A stretch of DNA of 64,000 bases from Chlorokybus atmophyticus (GCA_009103225.1 RHPI01002119.1:344523-408522), one strand, 5' to 3'. Shown: positions 10,329-23,191, numbered from the stretch's first letter. Notes: a model not told the origin generated them from the sequence alone. A program made the numbers and translations.

Positions 10329-12706
10329 GCCCGTGGTCGCGATTGTTGAAAGGGGGAGAAGTAATCATGCAACTCTCACGCAAAGATACAGGAGCTTCAC
10401 CGTTGCAAGTGATCTTCATCAAGTCTGCTACCAATCACGGCACTCCAACATTAGCTACATTTGATGGTCACTCAGTGCCACTCAAATGGAGATTTGAGAG
10501 TCAACTTATGGGTACACCATGTACAGCATTGATACTGGTGCAAACCATAACTTTGTTGAACATGCTTGGGTGAAACGTAATAACATTCCTTTCACACCAG
10601 TCACGTCATATGTACGTGCTGCTGGTTCCACTCTCAATGCAATGGGAGAGGTAAAAGGGCGTTTTGTTATTAATGGCCATAAAACCCGACCAGCCTTCAT
10701 CGTGGTGGATATTGGTATCCCCGGGGTGGATGTTGTTTTAGGGGAACAACGGCACACTGAAGCAGGTTTACAATCAGACTCTCGAGCCAATACGTGCACC
10801 CTTCGTAAAGGGAAACGTAGGATGACTTTAACAGCATCTGTACTCGCACGTATACCTCGCGATAATGTTCCGCTCCTCTCTGCTATGCAATTGAAACGTT
10901 GCATGCGTAAACGTGAGGAAGTATACTTACTGCACTTGCAACAGGTGGAACCACCTGCTGAACAGGCTATCAGTGACCCTGTGGTGCAGTCACTTACGGA
11001 ATAATACGCAGATGTATTTCAGGATGAACTCCCAGAGTTGCCTCCCGATCGAAACGTACATCATACCATTCCGTTAGAGGAGGGGGCAAAGCCACCTTGG
11101 CGGCCTATATACAGGCTAAGTCCCTTAGAACACGCGAAGATGGAAAAACAGCTCAAAGAGTTATTGGACAAAGGTTAAATAACAAAGAGCATATCTCCTT
11201 TTGGTGCACCAATTTTGTTTGTGCCCAAAAAGAATGGCAAGCTACGCATGTGTATTAATTACCGTGCGTTGAACACGGTCACTGTGAAAAACAGATACCC
11301 TTTGCCTCGGATTGATGATTTGTTTGATAAGCTGTCAGGTGCAACAGTGTTCAGCACGCTGGATTTGACCAGTGGTTATCATTAAATCAAAATCCACCCG
11401 TCGGATATACAAAAAACTGCATTTCGCACCCCACTAGGACACTTTGAGTATAAAGTGTTACCATTTGGGTTAACAAATGCACCAGCTACATTTCAAACAG
11501 CAATGAACGCGGTATTTGCTGATGAATTGTACAAGTTTGTACTGGTATATCTAGTTGACATTATTGTGTTCAGCAAAACCTGGGAGGACCACCACAAACA
11601 TGTGGAATTGGTTCTAGCTAAGTTACGCGAACACAAATTCTATGCCAACCTGTCCAAATGCAACTTTGCAAAGGATGAACTACCCTTTTTAGGGCATGTG
11701 ATTGGCAAAGAAGGATTGAAACCAGATCCTCAAAAGGTGTGTGCGGTAAAGGATTGGCCGCCACCCAAGGATGTACATCAGTTACGTGCTTTCTTGGGGC
11801 TAGCCAATTATTTCCGCAAGTTCATGCGAGCATATTCTAGCATGGCAAATTCTTTAACATCTTTACTAAGAAAAGATGTTAAATTTGTGTGGACGAAGGC
11901 ACACGAGGTTGCTTTTACACGCATTAAAGATGCATTAACACAAGCCCCTGTGTTAGCCTCCCCGACCACACCAAGCCTTTTGTGGTGATCAGCGATGCTT
12001 CCACCATTGGGTGTGGGGCAGTCCTTCTACAAGATGACAGACCATGTGCATATGAAAGCAGAAAGTTCATTCCTGCTGAACGTAATTACACAACCACTGA
12101 GCAGGAATTGCTCGGGGTGGTGCACGCGCTGCGCACATGGCGTTGCTACTTGGAAGGGGTGGAGTTTTCAGTGATTACTGATCACAACCCGCTCACATTC
12201 TTTCATACGCAACAAAATCTGTCGAGGCGGCAAGCTAGGTGGAATGAATTCATTTCTCGTTTCACTTTCACTTGGCAATACCGTCCGGGTCGCACCAATG
12301 TGGCGGATCCACTAAGTCGCAGCCCTGCTCTTTTGGCACTTACGCGCTCTCGAAGAACGCGTAATGTACAACAGCCTGAAAATCCTTTCTTCAAGGAAGT
12401 GTCCGCAGGTTATAACTCAGATGATTGGTTTAGCAGTCAAACCAACTTGCAACAGCTTACTGCTGTTAGCAATCTGTGGTATAAAGGGGAGCAGTTGGCA
12501 ATTCCCAACTCGGGCGACTTACGTAAGCAATGCTTACATTCAGTGCATGACCCGCCGTATGCTGGGCATTTGGGGAAACACAAAACACTCAAATCTGCGC
12601 AACAGTTATACTGGTGGCCGTCAATGTCAGCTGACGTGGATCAATATGTTCGCACATGTGACGTGTGTCAACGTAATAAGCCACTACGACAAAAACAAGC
12701 GGGATT
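10329..12706 (+). pseudogene. Family A pol: protease, RT, RNase H, start of integrase (degenerate)
   Basis: This continues the coding interrupted at 4204. Protease carries DTGANHNFV at about 10527 after a frame change. Reverse transcriptase follows ([20 protein letters not shown]), but the catalytic YxDD motif reads YLVD: the codon at 11554-11556 is GTT (Val). In-frame TAA codons occur at 11002, 11176 and 11383. A further frame change at about 11960 precedes RNase H (ISDAST, TTEQELL, ITDHNPL) and the integrase HHCC domain (HDPPYAGH, CDVCQ). Coding ends at the N at 12707. It is clearly non-functional. Confidence 0.88.
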
Positions 12707-14121
12707 NGTGGGTGGGTTCTATTCAGAAGGGCGGACTCTTACTTTCTTATACCATTCGAATAATGACCATTATACATCACTACTGCTGATTCTTTGGAGT
12801 TCGAGCATAGTGGCTAACAACATCTAAGTTAAACCTAATGTCAATATTTCACAAATTACATTGCTGGACCCCCCCCACTCAAAAAGGATTTCGTAAATGA
12901 CACCATCAGTTGTAAATGCACAAACCACGCATGGCACGTAGTCAAGACCACTTATAGCCCTATCTAACAGTCATCATGCTACGATCACATGTGGCGTCAT
13001 GACCATACACCTCGTACATGCATGTGGTTTTGATGCGCAATTTATATGACATAAATGTGTGCAAGACATATAAAGTTTTTGTCATGAATGGCAGCCAACG
13101 TGTGCGTGTGCTGTGCCGTGGCCTTGCATATAGTCAACCCGCAGTACAGCGTGTGTGCATTAACGCAGGTAGTGTTTGATGGCGTTTGATGCTGTGTGTG
13201 TGACTGGTGTGTGTGTTGCCGCATGTGTTCCATACTAGGGTGGTTACTGTGCATCGCTGCATGAATTTGTTATCTTCACGTTAGCATGCGTGCGTGCGAG
13301 GGTGCTTGCTTGCCTGCCGGCGTGCCTACATGTTATGCACAAACAGTGCGGTGTAGGGTTACTCATGCATTGTGCATATGCATTCCTCAGGCTTATGCAC
13401 GCGCACATGTAACATGCACATGCACATAACTATGGTGTCATTATGTTTACCACCGTGCTAGCCCACTACCGCATCGTTGCCTACCTACACTAGTACTCAC
13501 ACCACTTACACATGCAAGCACGCAGCAAAACGTCATCATCACCTGCCTACATGGCCATGATGAGTGCGCGCGCACGGCTGTGTAACCTATTCTGTGCGTT
13601 GCATGCGTGTGCGTGTGTTTGTGCGCGCGCATGCGTCTATCATGAACTGCAGTATTTGGAAACACATATGGCATGCCCTACTATGCAAGGCGTATGGCTT
13701 GGTAACAAGTCACGGTTCTACGGCATTGCGTTGGATGAAGATGTGGTACATTCGCGCACAAAAGAGTTGGTAAGGTTGACTTTTTCTCCTGATGGTTTCA
13801 AGGTATACAACTTGTGTTCTGAGCGCGCTGATGGCACGGACAGCTTTGAGGGACTGGTAACTACCGGAATATGTGTCACGCATAGGTCGAGCATCTGTGT
13901 TTGCTTTGTGTGACGATGTTGCTGTACTAGTAATGAGAGAGTGAGCATCTGTGCAGGCTGATGATAGCTGGCCATACTGCTTTCCTGCTGACTTTGCTCT
14001 GTTTGAGTCTGGTAGTACTTCGTAACTAGCCGCAGTTATGGTCCCATGATTTACCATACACGGACATGGACACACAGGCTGGCGCAGGTCAACACCAATC
14101 ATCAGTACAGCACATACCACA
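12707..14121. other. Intergenic DNA after an assembly join
   Basis: The single N at 12707 marks an abrupt change from integrase coding to unrelated sequence. I recognise no gene. There are GT/CA-rich and TGCATG-rich stretches, for example 13040-13420 and 13560-13640. The short open frames on both strands have no visible domain. Confidence 0.6.
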
Positions 14122-17100
14122 TCACGTCTTTTTCTGAGACCAGCGAGCTGCCTTTCTGTGCACAACTCTGCCATTGCCTGTGTCTTCTGCCTTGCGCTTA
14201 TGGCTCTCTTTGCCCCCAGCACCCTTTGCAGGTTGCACATACTTGATGGGTTGTACTATGACGCCTGCACTTTTTATGACGGCGGGCTGAGTCATCTTCT
14301 CATGCGTGGCGTGTGTGTTGAAGTCCCGACCAACAGGCATGCGCAAGCTGCGCTCAAAAGCCTCTTTGGAGGTGAAAGGAAAGGGCACTTGTTGCGTCCT
14401 CCTTGCGGCAAGTTTCTTGTCAAACTTCTCACTCAGGACAACATGCTGCAGCTTGGCATCCTGCCGCTTTGCCAGCGCCTCCTCCCTCCGCTTCTTGGCT
14501 TCCTCTTCTGCTTTCACAGCAAACTTCGGCTTCCTGTGCTTCTGCGTAGCCCACTGCCCCCAGCCTGGGAGGGCCATAGGACCCTCAATCTTGGGCAGTT
14601 CCTCCTCTACCTGAAGACCATGCGCAAGTCAATGGGCGCAAGAGTCAGCGGAAGGCACCAAATCGTGCTGCACATGACCATGCATTGAGCATATGTGCTC
14701 AATGTTGTAACCTAAAGTGCAGGCGCCAGAAACTGCAATTTACCGCTGCCTGCTTCTCTGCATCAAAGTCTGCTTGCACGTCGTCCCCTGCAAACGCTCT
14801 GCGTATGATCTCCTGCTGCGTGAGGGTATCTCCGGTATCCAGCAGTGGTTCAGCATCGCCCACGCTTAGTCTTTCCACAGCTTCATCGTCATGATTCAAT
14901 TGTTGCCCTGTGGGAATGGGTTCTTCTGCTTCATGCTCTGCTGCGGGGGTGGCTTCCTCGGGGTTTTGCCTGCCGTTTGGCATGGCAGCTCCGCCATCAA
15001 CAGTTCCTGCGGCATCATTGGCAGCACTCCTGGCTGGCGTGGCAGTGGCCATGCCGTTGCTGTTGCCAGCGATAACAGCGGGTCTTGCAGCGTCTCGAGC
15101 TTGTCTGCCTCTTGACACGCCAGCGCTGTTGCCAGCAGCTTCTCCATCAACTGGTCGGCCAGCGACATAAGCTCTTCCACTATTCGACATGCCAGCATTA
15201 CCAGCAACAGCGCTGAAAGTGTCTCTAGCAGCAGTTCTATCGGCTTCTTCCTCAGCGGCGTCCAGCTGTTCTTCATCATCACTGCGCATTCCCGCAAGGC
15301 CCTCATCATCCTCGAGAACAATGCGTGCAGGAGCAGCAGTTGCCTCTCCAAAAACTCGTCTCCCTGCAAACATGCCAGCATCATCTTGTTCGGCATCACT
15401 GCCTGCGGCACCATCGTCCAGCCTTTCCAAGAGTCTCTGAGCGTCCTCCTGTGCTTCTTTGCGTTTTTTCTCTATCGCCCGTGCCTGCGCGCAACAGGGC
15501 TCGATACTCACAGGCCGCAAGTGCGCAACTTGGACTTGCCCCATGCATCCGAACCAGCAGCACAGCTCACCATGAAAGGCAAGGCAAACAGTCCAGTGTT
15601 GGGGAGCTGCTGGTCAGCATCCTGTTCAAGCACCGCCAAAGTAGCGGCCTTCGCTTTTGCTGTAGCACGGGTAGTGTGCATTTCTTCACCCTCGTCTTCT
15701 GAGCTAGTCACAGTATCATCATCTTCATCATCACTACCAGCGGCATTGGCAGCATTGACCTTGCGGGTCAACGCTTGATTGACCCGCAACTGCTCCTCAA
15801 TGGCCTCTCTGGTGCCTTCCTTGAGCTGGAACGCAATCAGTCACGCAAGTAAATCACTTGGAAAAAACACTCATGCACAAAATGCACACATCCGGACGCA
15901 CACGCACACACATGCACGCTTGACACAGCAACTAAACAGCTTCATGCATGGTGTGCCAACTGACCTGCAGTCCCTTCTTCAAGGCGCGCCGAGCCCATCG
16001 TGAAGTGTTTTTATGCTTCAGTGACATGCGCTCCTGTGCTCGAGCAAACTCGGCCTTCAAAGCCAAGTCTTTGGCAGCCTCGGGGTCTGCCTCCGCAAGC
16101 TTTGTAGCATTACGCTGGTTGGTCTTATTGGTGATCTTGTGGTAGCTGTCAATCATGAAGACCACACGTCAGAAGCCCACGACTCATTGCCTTGACTGCA
16201 ACAACTGCACCTGCATGAGGAAACATGAACAGTACTGCGTGCTTACACTTTGCTTTTTATTTGCTTGATACGTTTTTGTTTCAACTCATGGTAAAATAAG
16301 AGACTCCGCATCTTTGCCAGCCTTTGGCGTCTCTCCTGGACCTGTAATGGCGCAATGTCATACTTATGAACAGGTTTCGTTGAGACAACAGACTAATGCG
16401 GAAACAAGTGCGAGCCTCATGCACTCACCTCTTCAGCAGATAGTGCATTCAATGCAAGTGCTTCCTGCTCCTCAATTGCCTTGGTATCCGCAACCCCTGC
16501 TTTCTGCAGGAGCTCTGCCATTTCCTTTTCAAAGGGTGTGGTTGGCTGCCAAGCATGACGGAATCAGTATCTTTCGTACAACCGTGTGGTAGGTCAACTC
16601 ATCAGAGGTAGACAGCAGTGCAGGATTACCTGAAACTTAGCAGAAAGACCTGCTGTTGTCAGTTTGGCAACTTCAGGTTTTTGATTAATGACAATTGTGG
16701 CAGCCTGCTCAACCCAGAGCATGCATTAGTTGATGTTGTGACCAGAGTGCAAGGCTACAATGAAGGTACTGAACGTGCACGTGCAAGCGCACCTCACGAT
16801 TGCGCTTGACGATTGGAAGCCATTTGGAGACGTCTTTGGAGGTAGTCTCATACCCGGCCATGCGCTCCAGGCGGCCTTTGACAGATGGTGCAAGAGGCGG
16901 AGCCACAGGGCCCCGGCCAGGCCGCTCCAGTCTTTGCAGCTTCTTCTTCAACGCTGTCAACCCAGGAACATCGCCAAGAGCGCCCACCAAATCTCCAACA
17001 GTAAGCTGATTGACACCTGAGCAGTACACAAAAGCAAGTCAGCAGGTATGTTACAACTCGCATGGCAGCAATGCCAAGCCAAGCATGCAACACACTGTGC

Positions 17101-18166
17101 GCCTTGTCGTTACATTTACCAAAAGTACCACACAAAGCATGCAACCTGCAGCTGGAGCCACATTGTACTCAGATTCAGGGTAAACTTCGGAAGTCACCTC
17201 AACTCGCTTCTTGCGCTGGTCATCTGCGAGGCAACACTGACTCAGCACTGAGCAGCTTGCACCAACTTGCCACCTACGATACTGCACTGTCCAGAGCTGG
17301 TGTTCTCTGAGTTACGAGCAGTGATACATAAGTACACAGTGTGAATTCATGGCGTATGAGCTGCGACGACTGATCTACCTTTGGCCCTCGCTTGCTGGCC
17401 TTTGCCGACAACGGCAGCCAACATCTTGTCATGGCGCTCATCCGCATCTGAATCTGCTTCTACATCCTCGTCAATGCTGCCTATGTCGTCTTCATCCTCG
17501 TCCTCATCAATCGCAATGTCCGCAGTCAACCTCCTCTTGTTGTCTGTTTTTCCAAACAAGTGCCCAAATTGCAATTTGTCTTCTTCGGTGAAAGCCATGT
17601 CTTCATCAATCTCTTCTTTACCCTGCAAAACAAGTGAGACTCGATGATTTGTACTGTGCACACGACATCCACAAACTCAATAGAATAGGGTTTGTGGACC
17701 ACTCATCATACACTTATAATGATAACTTTGGCATGCACAACCCAACACGCTTAGCAGATCACGTTGCATGCAGGTTGAAACAATTGTTGCAACACTGTGT
17801 TTGGCCATAGCCATACTGCCTCACTTCGATTGTCATAAAGACACAACTTGCCCAAACAAGTGAACAAACATAGCTGAAAGAAGCAAAGCAGCAATTGCGA
17901 ATTCTTACATCAAACTCGCTGCCCAGATCATCTGAGTTATCTGCGTCCGCAGCATCGTCATATCGCTTGTTTCTGGCAGACTCCTCCTCCGCACGCTTCT
18001 CCGGAGCTTCATACACATCCCCTGGCACCACAACATCGTCACCAGACTCTCCAGGCTGCTCTGCTACTGCAGCTGAGCGCCTAGCAGCCGCCTGCTTGCC
18101 ACGGCGCCCGCCAGCACCCCTGCCTCTGCCTCTACCTCTGCCATCTGCCATGACCTTTCCACCCAT
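14122..18166 (-). CDS. UTP14: U3 snoRNP protein UTP14 (SSU processome)
   Basis: UTP14 is a nucleolar component of the small-subunit processome that activates the helicase Dhr1 during 18S rRNA maturation (family knowledge). Eleven exons close in phase to about 916 residues: 17909-18166, 17379-17622, 17146-17223, 16793-17016, 16630-16704, 16429-16545, 16247-16335, 15965-16145, 15571-15825, 14744-15484 and 14122-14610. Diagnostic blocks in order are DEDMAFTEEDK, SEVYPESEYNV, DVSKWLPIVKRNRE, RLAKMRSLLFYHE, TGLFALPFM, FAGDDVQADFD, LPGWGQW and VPFPFTSKEAFERS. The N-terminus is RG-rich, and a long Ala/Asp/Glu-rich insert (exon 10) separates the conserved C-terminal blocks. The start is the first in-frame ATG; MADGRG, five codons later, is an alternative. 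It is head-to-head with UBP6. Confidence 0.92.
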
Positions 18167-18546
18167 CGCATGCACACTAGCAACAGTCTTGTAACATCTT
18201 GACCCGGCTCATGCTGGCAACACCTGCACCGCCGCCGCCGCCACCACCGCCGCCGCCGCTGTTAACACCATTAAGGTTTGCATCAATGCGACTAAACACC
18301 GCTTCTGAACGATGCCCTGCCGCACAACACTCTACAGTTTCGCAGTGTGCATGCCTGTACTGATCGCAAAGCGGAGCGTCTGCTAACACCACCAGGCGGT
18401 CGGTAGTAAAGGCGGGAGACACTGCTGGTAGCGGCGTTGGGCGGCGCCGGCATCTGCCGGGACAGCGCTTATCGTTCGGGGGAGGAGGCGGTGTTCCTGA
18501 TTTGTGTATTGTAGAGCAGCCGATTGGTCCTGTAACAGCTGGCATC
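18167..18546. promoter_or_regulatory. Shared divergent promoter, UTP14 / UBP6
   Basis: 380 bp separate the two start codons. The gap holds an interrupted (CCG)n/(CCA)n tract at about 18230-18260 and is GC-rich, with no TATA box that I can see. Confidence 0.6.
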
Positions 18547-21500
18547 ATGGTGAAAGGTGAGGGGCAAGCCGGCCCAGGGAGCTTCACCGGCTTACAGTTG
18601 GACAGCAGGCAGCTCATGCGCTGCATGCAAGTCCGTGTTTTGCTAGTCTCTGCGTCTGACGGAATTGAACCAGCTTTTGTTTTGTTTTTGCTTGCTGCGA
18701 CTCGACGTCTCAGCTGACCAGGTCAGTATGCTTTGGTGCTTTGCACCTGAGCATGTGACACCAGTCCTTGTGCGGATCCTTGGTCGGGCAACACGTTCCG
18801 ATCAGTATGCGCTGAGCGTACTGCAGGTTCATGTGTGTTACATGGGTGGATAATAGTTTGTGGGTGGTTTGCCCATTCATCTCGTGGCAGTCATGAGTGA
18901 GTTATGCTGAACTACGACCATGGTACACCTTGAACATAGAGCTTCCAGTTACAGCTCCCAAGAGCTGCATGAGTGGGTTTGCATGCTGGTAGTCAAACGT
19001 TGTTGTTGTGTGACATACCTCGGTATGCAGTACAAGTGAAATGGCAAAAAGAGTTATTCAAGGATCTAGAAGTGGAGCTGGACCAACCACCCATCCTGTT
19101 CAAGACCCAGCTGTACACTCTGACGGGCGTCCCTCCAGAACGCCAGAAGATTATGGTTAAGGGTGGCCTGCTCAAGGTTGGATACTGCAACATTATCAGT
19201 TTTCTGGAGCACTAGTTATCAACACCATTCCACCGTTGCAGTTGATGCAGTTGTAATTGGTTAAGGGCCTCAGCAATTGCTGTGTATATTTGCATCTGAC
19301 ATGTTGTTTTGCAGGATGACGGTGATTGGTCTGCAACCGGAGTCAAGGAGGTATGCTTATCGCTAGTGTCCTGCATGCATAGTGAAGTGTAGGCATGGTG
19401 CGGGACAAACAGTTGGTGCACATGCGATGGTGAGTTGCAGGTAATTGTGAACGCCTGTCTCGTGTTTTGGCAGGGTCAAAAGCTCATGATGATGGGCACA
19501 GCAGATGAGATTCCACAGGCGCCAGAAAAGCCGCAGGTTTTTGTTGAAGACTTGCCCGCTGGGCAGGACTTACATGCCGTAATGGTGAGTGTGCTACACG
19601 CATTGTGGCTTGCCGCGTACCAGTTGACATATATGCATACTGTTTACATGCCGAGTGTGTTCGCAGCAAGGGTACACAGCGGGCCTGGTCAATCTTGGCA
19701 ATACCTGCTACATGAACTCCACCCTGCAGTGTCTCCACGTTGTGCCTGAGTTGAAGGAGGTTCTCGGCAGGCAAGTAGTTACAATCTAACAAGTTGTCCG
19801 CACGACTGCTTTGCCTCCTCATCAGTTATGCAGCTGCTGTGCTTCCTCATGTCGTGTCTCCGGCTGCTGAGCAGCACTCGTGGGGATATATACATTGTAA
19901 CAGTGGATCTTTGTCTTCATGTGCACAGGTATACAAGTAACTCAGGGCTTGACAACAATCCAGGACACCGATTGACACTCGCTACAAGGGACTTGTTTAA
20001 GGAGTTGGACTCATCGCATCAGCCCGTTGCTCCATTTCGTTTCCTTATGCTGTTGCGCGACAGATTCCCTCAGTTCGCACAACAAGGCCAGGGCGGCGCT
20101 TACATGCAGCAAGTAAGTCTGAAACTGTATTGGTCGCCCCAGGGAAAAAACCAAACAGTAAGAGCCATGTCAAATAACAGCGTGCACAGTTGTCCAGTGT
20201 TGGTTGCTGTGCCATCTTTCTTCAAATTCCTCACTTATAATTGTAGCTCAAGCAGTACAAGCAGGAGCGCTATTTGGCAATTTGCCTATTCTAACTAGTC
20301 GCTTGGCAGGATGCTGAAGAATGTTGGAGTCAGCTTATGTACACATTGTCTCAGCAGCTGAGTAGTGCCTCACCTTCCGCTGATAATGCAGCAGCAAGGT
20401 AGTGGTTGCCGCACTGTCACCTGTGTATTTTTCAACCATCGACACTGTTGTTGACAACAGTGTTTGTTTGCCCTCTGCTGACCCACATTTTATGATACAG
20501 CAGCGCAGGCGCCGTAGTGAAGGACATATTTGGTATTGATACCAAAAGCATGTAAGCTCTTGGTGATGCAGTTGCACCATCCCATGTTAAGGGTGCTGCA
20601 GGGTGTTCATGGGGGCCTATGTACAGGCTGAAGTGCAAGGAGAGTGATGAAGAACAGCAGGAGTCGGAAACCGTGTACACATTCAAGTGCCACATCTCAC
20701 AGGATGTCAACTTCCTGCACGAGGGTATTAAGCAGGTTCGCAGTCAGAACTGACTGGTGGGTTTTGGGTTCCTTTGTGGCACTTGCATGCATTGTGTGTG
20801 ACAACGGCTTTTTGTTCCTAGGGGCTGGTGGAAGAGATCGAAAAGAACTCTCAACAGTTGGAACGACTGGCATTCTGGACAAAGACATCAAAAGTCACCA
20901 GATTACCACAGTATGTTTGCTGTGCAAAAGCATGATATCAATTGTTGTCACAGCGAATAGTGTGCTTATCTTCAAATATGCATCATTTGCAGGTATCTCA
21001 CAGTGCAGTTTGTGCGATTCTTCTGGAAGCGAGACACTCGGCAAAAAGCAAAGATATTGCGGGTAACTTTTATTCATATGATAGCATGTTGAGCGCGTAC
21101 CCTGCAGTGCAAAACTGACCCAGTGCCTGTGCAGCCTGTGACGTATCCCTTGCAGCTGGATGTGTATGACTTCTGCTCAGATGATTTTAAGCAAAGTCTA
21201 GATGTTGCTCGCAAGGTATGACGCTGTGGCTGTGCATATGCGTGTCATGGTTGCTTCCCACATTGGGTTGCGCTTTGTGTCAATCGTATATGGCTCTCGT
21301 AGGTGCGCAGGGAGCGAGAGGATGCCAAGGCAGGGTTGGTCAAGAGTAAGAAGCAGGAAGATGAGGCTTCCGCGGAAGGAAGTAATAAACAGGCGGATGC
21401 CGATGTGCCGATGGCTGATGCAGCTGCGGGCGACAAGAACGGCGCCACAGAGCAGCAGCCGCAGCAAGCAGAGACGCCTGTTGGTCAGACTGCTCTCTAC

Positions 21501-21701
21501 AATCTCATCGCAGTGCTCACGCACAAAGGCCGCAGCGCGGACTCTGGCCACTATGTGGCTTGGGTGCGGCAAAAGCCTGGCCAGTGGGTGTGTTTTGATG
21601 ACGATGTTGCACGCGAGGTGCGTGAAGAGGACGTGCTTAAGCTGTCGGGCGGTGGCGACTGGCACATGGCGTACATGTGTTTGTACAAGGCTTGCACTTA
21701 A
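18547..21701 (+). CDS. UBP6: Proteasome-associated ubiquitin C-terminal hydrolase, UBP6/USP14 type
   Basis: This is a cysteine protease that trims ubiquitin chains on the 26S proteasome. Thirteen exons close in phase to 500 residues: 18547-18556, 19031-19176, 19315-19350, 19474-19584, 19667-19770, 19929-20112, 20310-20398, 20504-20551, 20627-20735, 20822-20910, 20993-21062, 21108-21215 and 21303-21701. The N-terminal ubiquitin-like domain (PPERQKIMVKGG, GQKLMMMGTADEI) is near-identical to plant UBP6. The catalytic Cys lies in LGNTCYMNS (about residue 115) and the His in SADSGHYVAW (about 451). QDAEECW and FVRFFWKR are also present. The 10-nt first coding exon is inferred from phase and an ideal donor. 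Intron 5 is GC-AG (donor 19771), and exon 8 has a CAGCAG tandem acceptor. Confidence 0.95.
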
Positions 21702-22338
21702 AAACTAGTTTGCCCCTAGATGGCTGTACTGCACCAGAATGAGACAGGACGAAGCAGCACTCGGTTGCATTATTTGAGTTGATTTGCAGCAGAAGCTTGA
21801 AGGGTCGTCCATGTTCTTCGAGGCAGTCTGTAGCATGAGCATGTCATGGGTGCAGCGCGTTTGCACCTTACATACAGCCTTTGCATGAAGCGTGCACCAG
21901 AACTACAACACACTAGGTGTAGCACCTTAGCACCACATATAGTTGGTTTTGTGAATGCGGTGTAGTGGTTGTAAGGGTAGTTGCTATTATGACAGATACG
22001 CATGCAGTCCATGCTTGTGGTTGCTAGTGTCAGAGGTACACAAGCTAACAGAGACATACGCAAGACTTATGGAATGACTCACAGCACAACTCAACAAGCA
22101 AGCAAGCAATGATGGTAGGCTGAACAGGTAAATTTGGTAAAGACTGGGATGAGGGTATGGCAGTGCACAGATAGCAGCAGTGTTAAGCAACAATGGCAAC
22201 ATAAGCGTGCGTACATAAGCATAGTATGCAGCCGGCAGAGACACACCATGCGTGAAAGCAGAATGGCGGTTGTCTGCATGTTGACGGTTGCCTCGTCCCA
22301 TGTACGCCCCCACGGCAGCTTGTGGTGGTTGTTTGTAG
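21702..22338. other. Intergenic, no recognised feature
   Basis: This is the 3' flank of UBP6 and the lead-in to the P450 relic. I see nothing beyond short open frames. Confidence 0.6.
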
Positions 22339-22910
22339 GTGAGGACGCTCCCCGCTACCTCAACAAGCAGGAGAAGATCATGCAGGGATTCATTGACAGC
22401 TGGCTGGCGAGTGCAAGGAGCAAGGACCCGTTGAGTTCCAGAACCGCTGCCGCACCTTGAACATGGCCACATCTGTAGGCGTGTTTGTCGGCCCTTACCT
22501 GAAAGTAAGCAAGCTCGAGCGAGTGGTTACACTCACCAAGACCCTTGACTGCAGCGTGTAGGACACTGTAGAGAAGTGGCAGGCATTTGCATCTCATATA
22601 TAACGTAAGTGATCTGTCTTCAGCCAGGTTAGTTGGAGCAGATTTCATAAGCGTACTACAACATGACAGATGCTCTGCAGCTGGTAAATGTTCCTTTGGC
22701 GTTGCCCGGGACCAAGTTGTGGAAGGACATTCAGGACCGTAACCTCGTCATGTGCGTGTTCACGCGGTGCATCGGTCCAGCGGGGCCACTGTACGACCCC
22801 GAGTAAAGATTAGAACAGGCAGGAGGAAGTCAAGGAGGACAAGAAGGACAAGGAGGAGGTCAGGTTCACTAATGAAGAGATGGGCAACTTCTTGATGGTG
22901 TTGTTGGGTA
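22339..22910 (+). pseudogene. Cytochrome P450 fragment, CYP710-like (sterol C-22 desaturase family)
   Basis: After an acceptor at 22337-22338 a P450-like frame reads RYLNKQEKI and DSWLASAR. A 2-base frame change at about 22430 follows, then ATSVGVFVGPYL up to a GT donor at about 22503. A second block (22675 onward) has NVPLALPGTKLW, and after another frame break EEVRFTNEEMGNFLM (22850-22905), which resembles the start of helix I. The haem-binding Cys loop, the ExxR region and the N-terminal half are all absent. The family guess rests on resemblance to CYP710 (VFVGPYL, then a Pro-rich LPG block). The broken frames and missing domains point to a relic. It lies between the convergent UBP6 and MAPKKK genes. 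Confidence 0.5.
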
Positions 22911-23191
22911 TGTTAACTTCCAAGCACATTGTGACTGTACCGCTGTTGGGTGGTTTGCTTATGACAAATGTGATCACAAGCCACGTAACCTGCAGATTGC
23001 ACTGCTTCACATGTGTTTGCAAGTCATTTCAGGCTTATTGTGGCTGTGCTTGCATTGTCGGCGACTGTTGCTTGCACACACAAGCACATGTGTGCACGCT
23101 TCTCAATGGTTGATTCATGATTCAACTGCCAGAGGCTCCCTGTGTGTTTCTACAACAAGCCCGGCCATCAATTCATCCCGCCTTCTTCTTT

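Larger units (their letters stand above)
2551..12706 (+). mobile_element. Family A Ty3/gypsy element, decayed, interrupted by element B
   Basis: An LTR, a gag with a CCHC knuckle, protease (DTGA), reverse transcriptase, RNase H and the zinc-binding start of integrase appear in gypsy order. The element is split at 4204/10324 by element B. Several frameshifts, three in-frame stops in pol and loss of a catalytic aspartate in reverse transcriptase make it dead. It stops at a single N (12707), beyond which the sequence is unrelated, so its 3' end is either deleted or lost at an assembly join. Confidence 0.85.

Noticed and set aside
14158-15702. Long plus-strand open frames opposite UTP14
   Set aside because: They are antisense shadows of UTP14 exons 9-11. 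All conserved motifs and splice phases lie on the minus strand.
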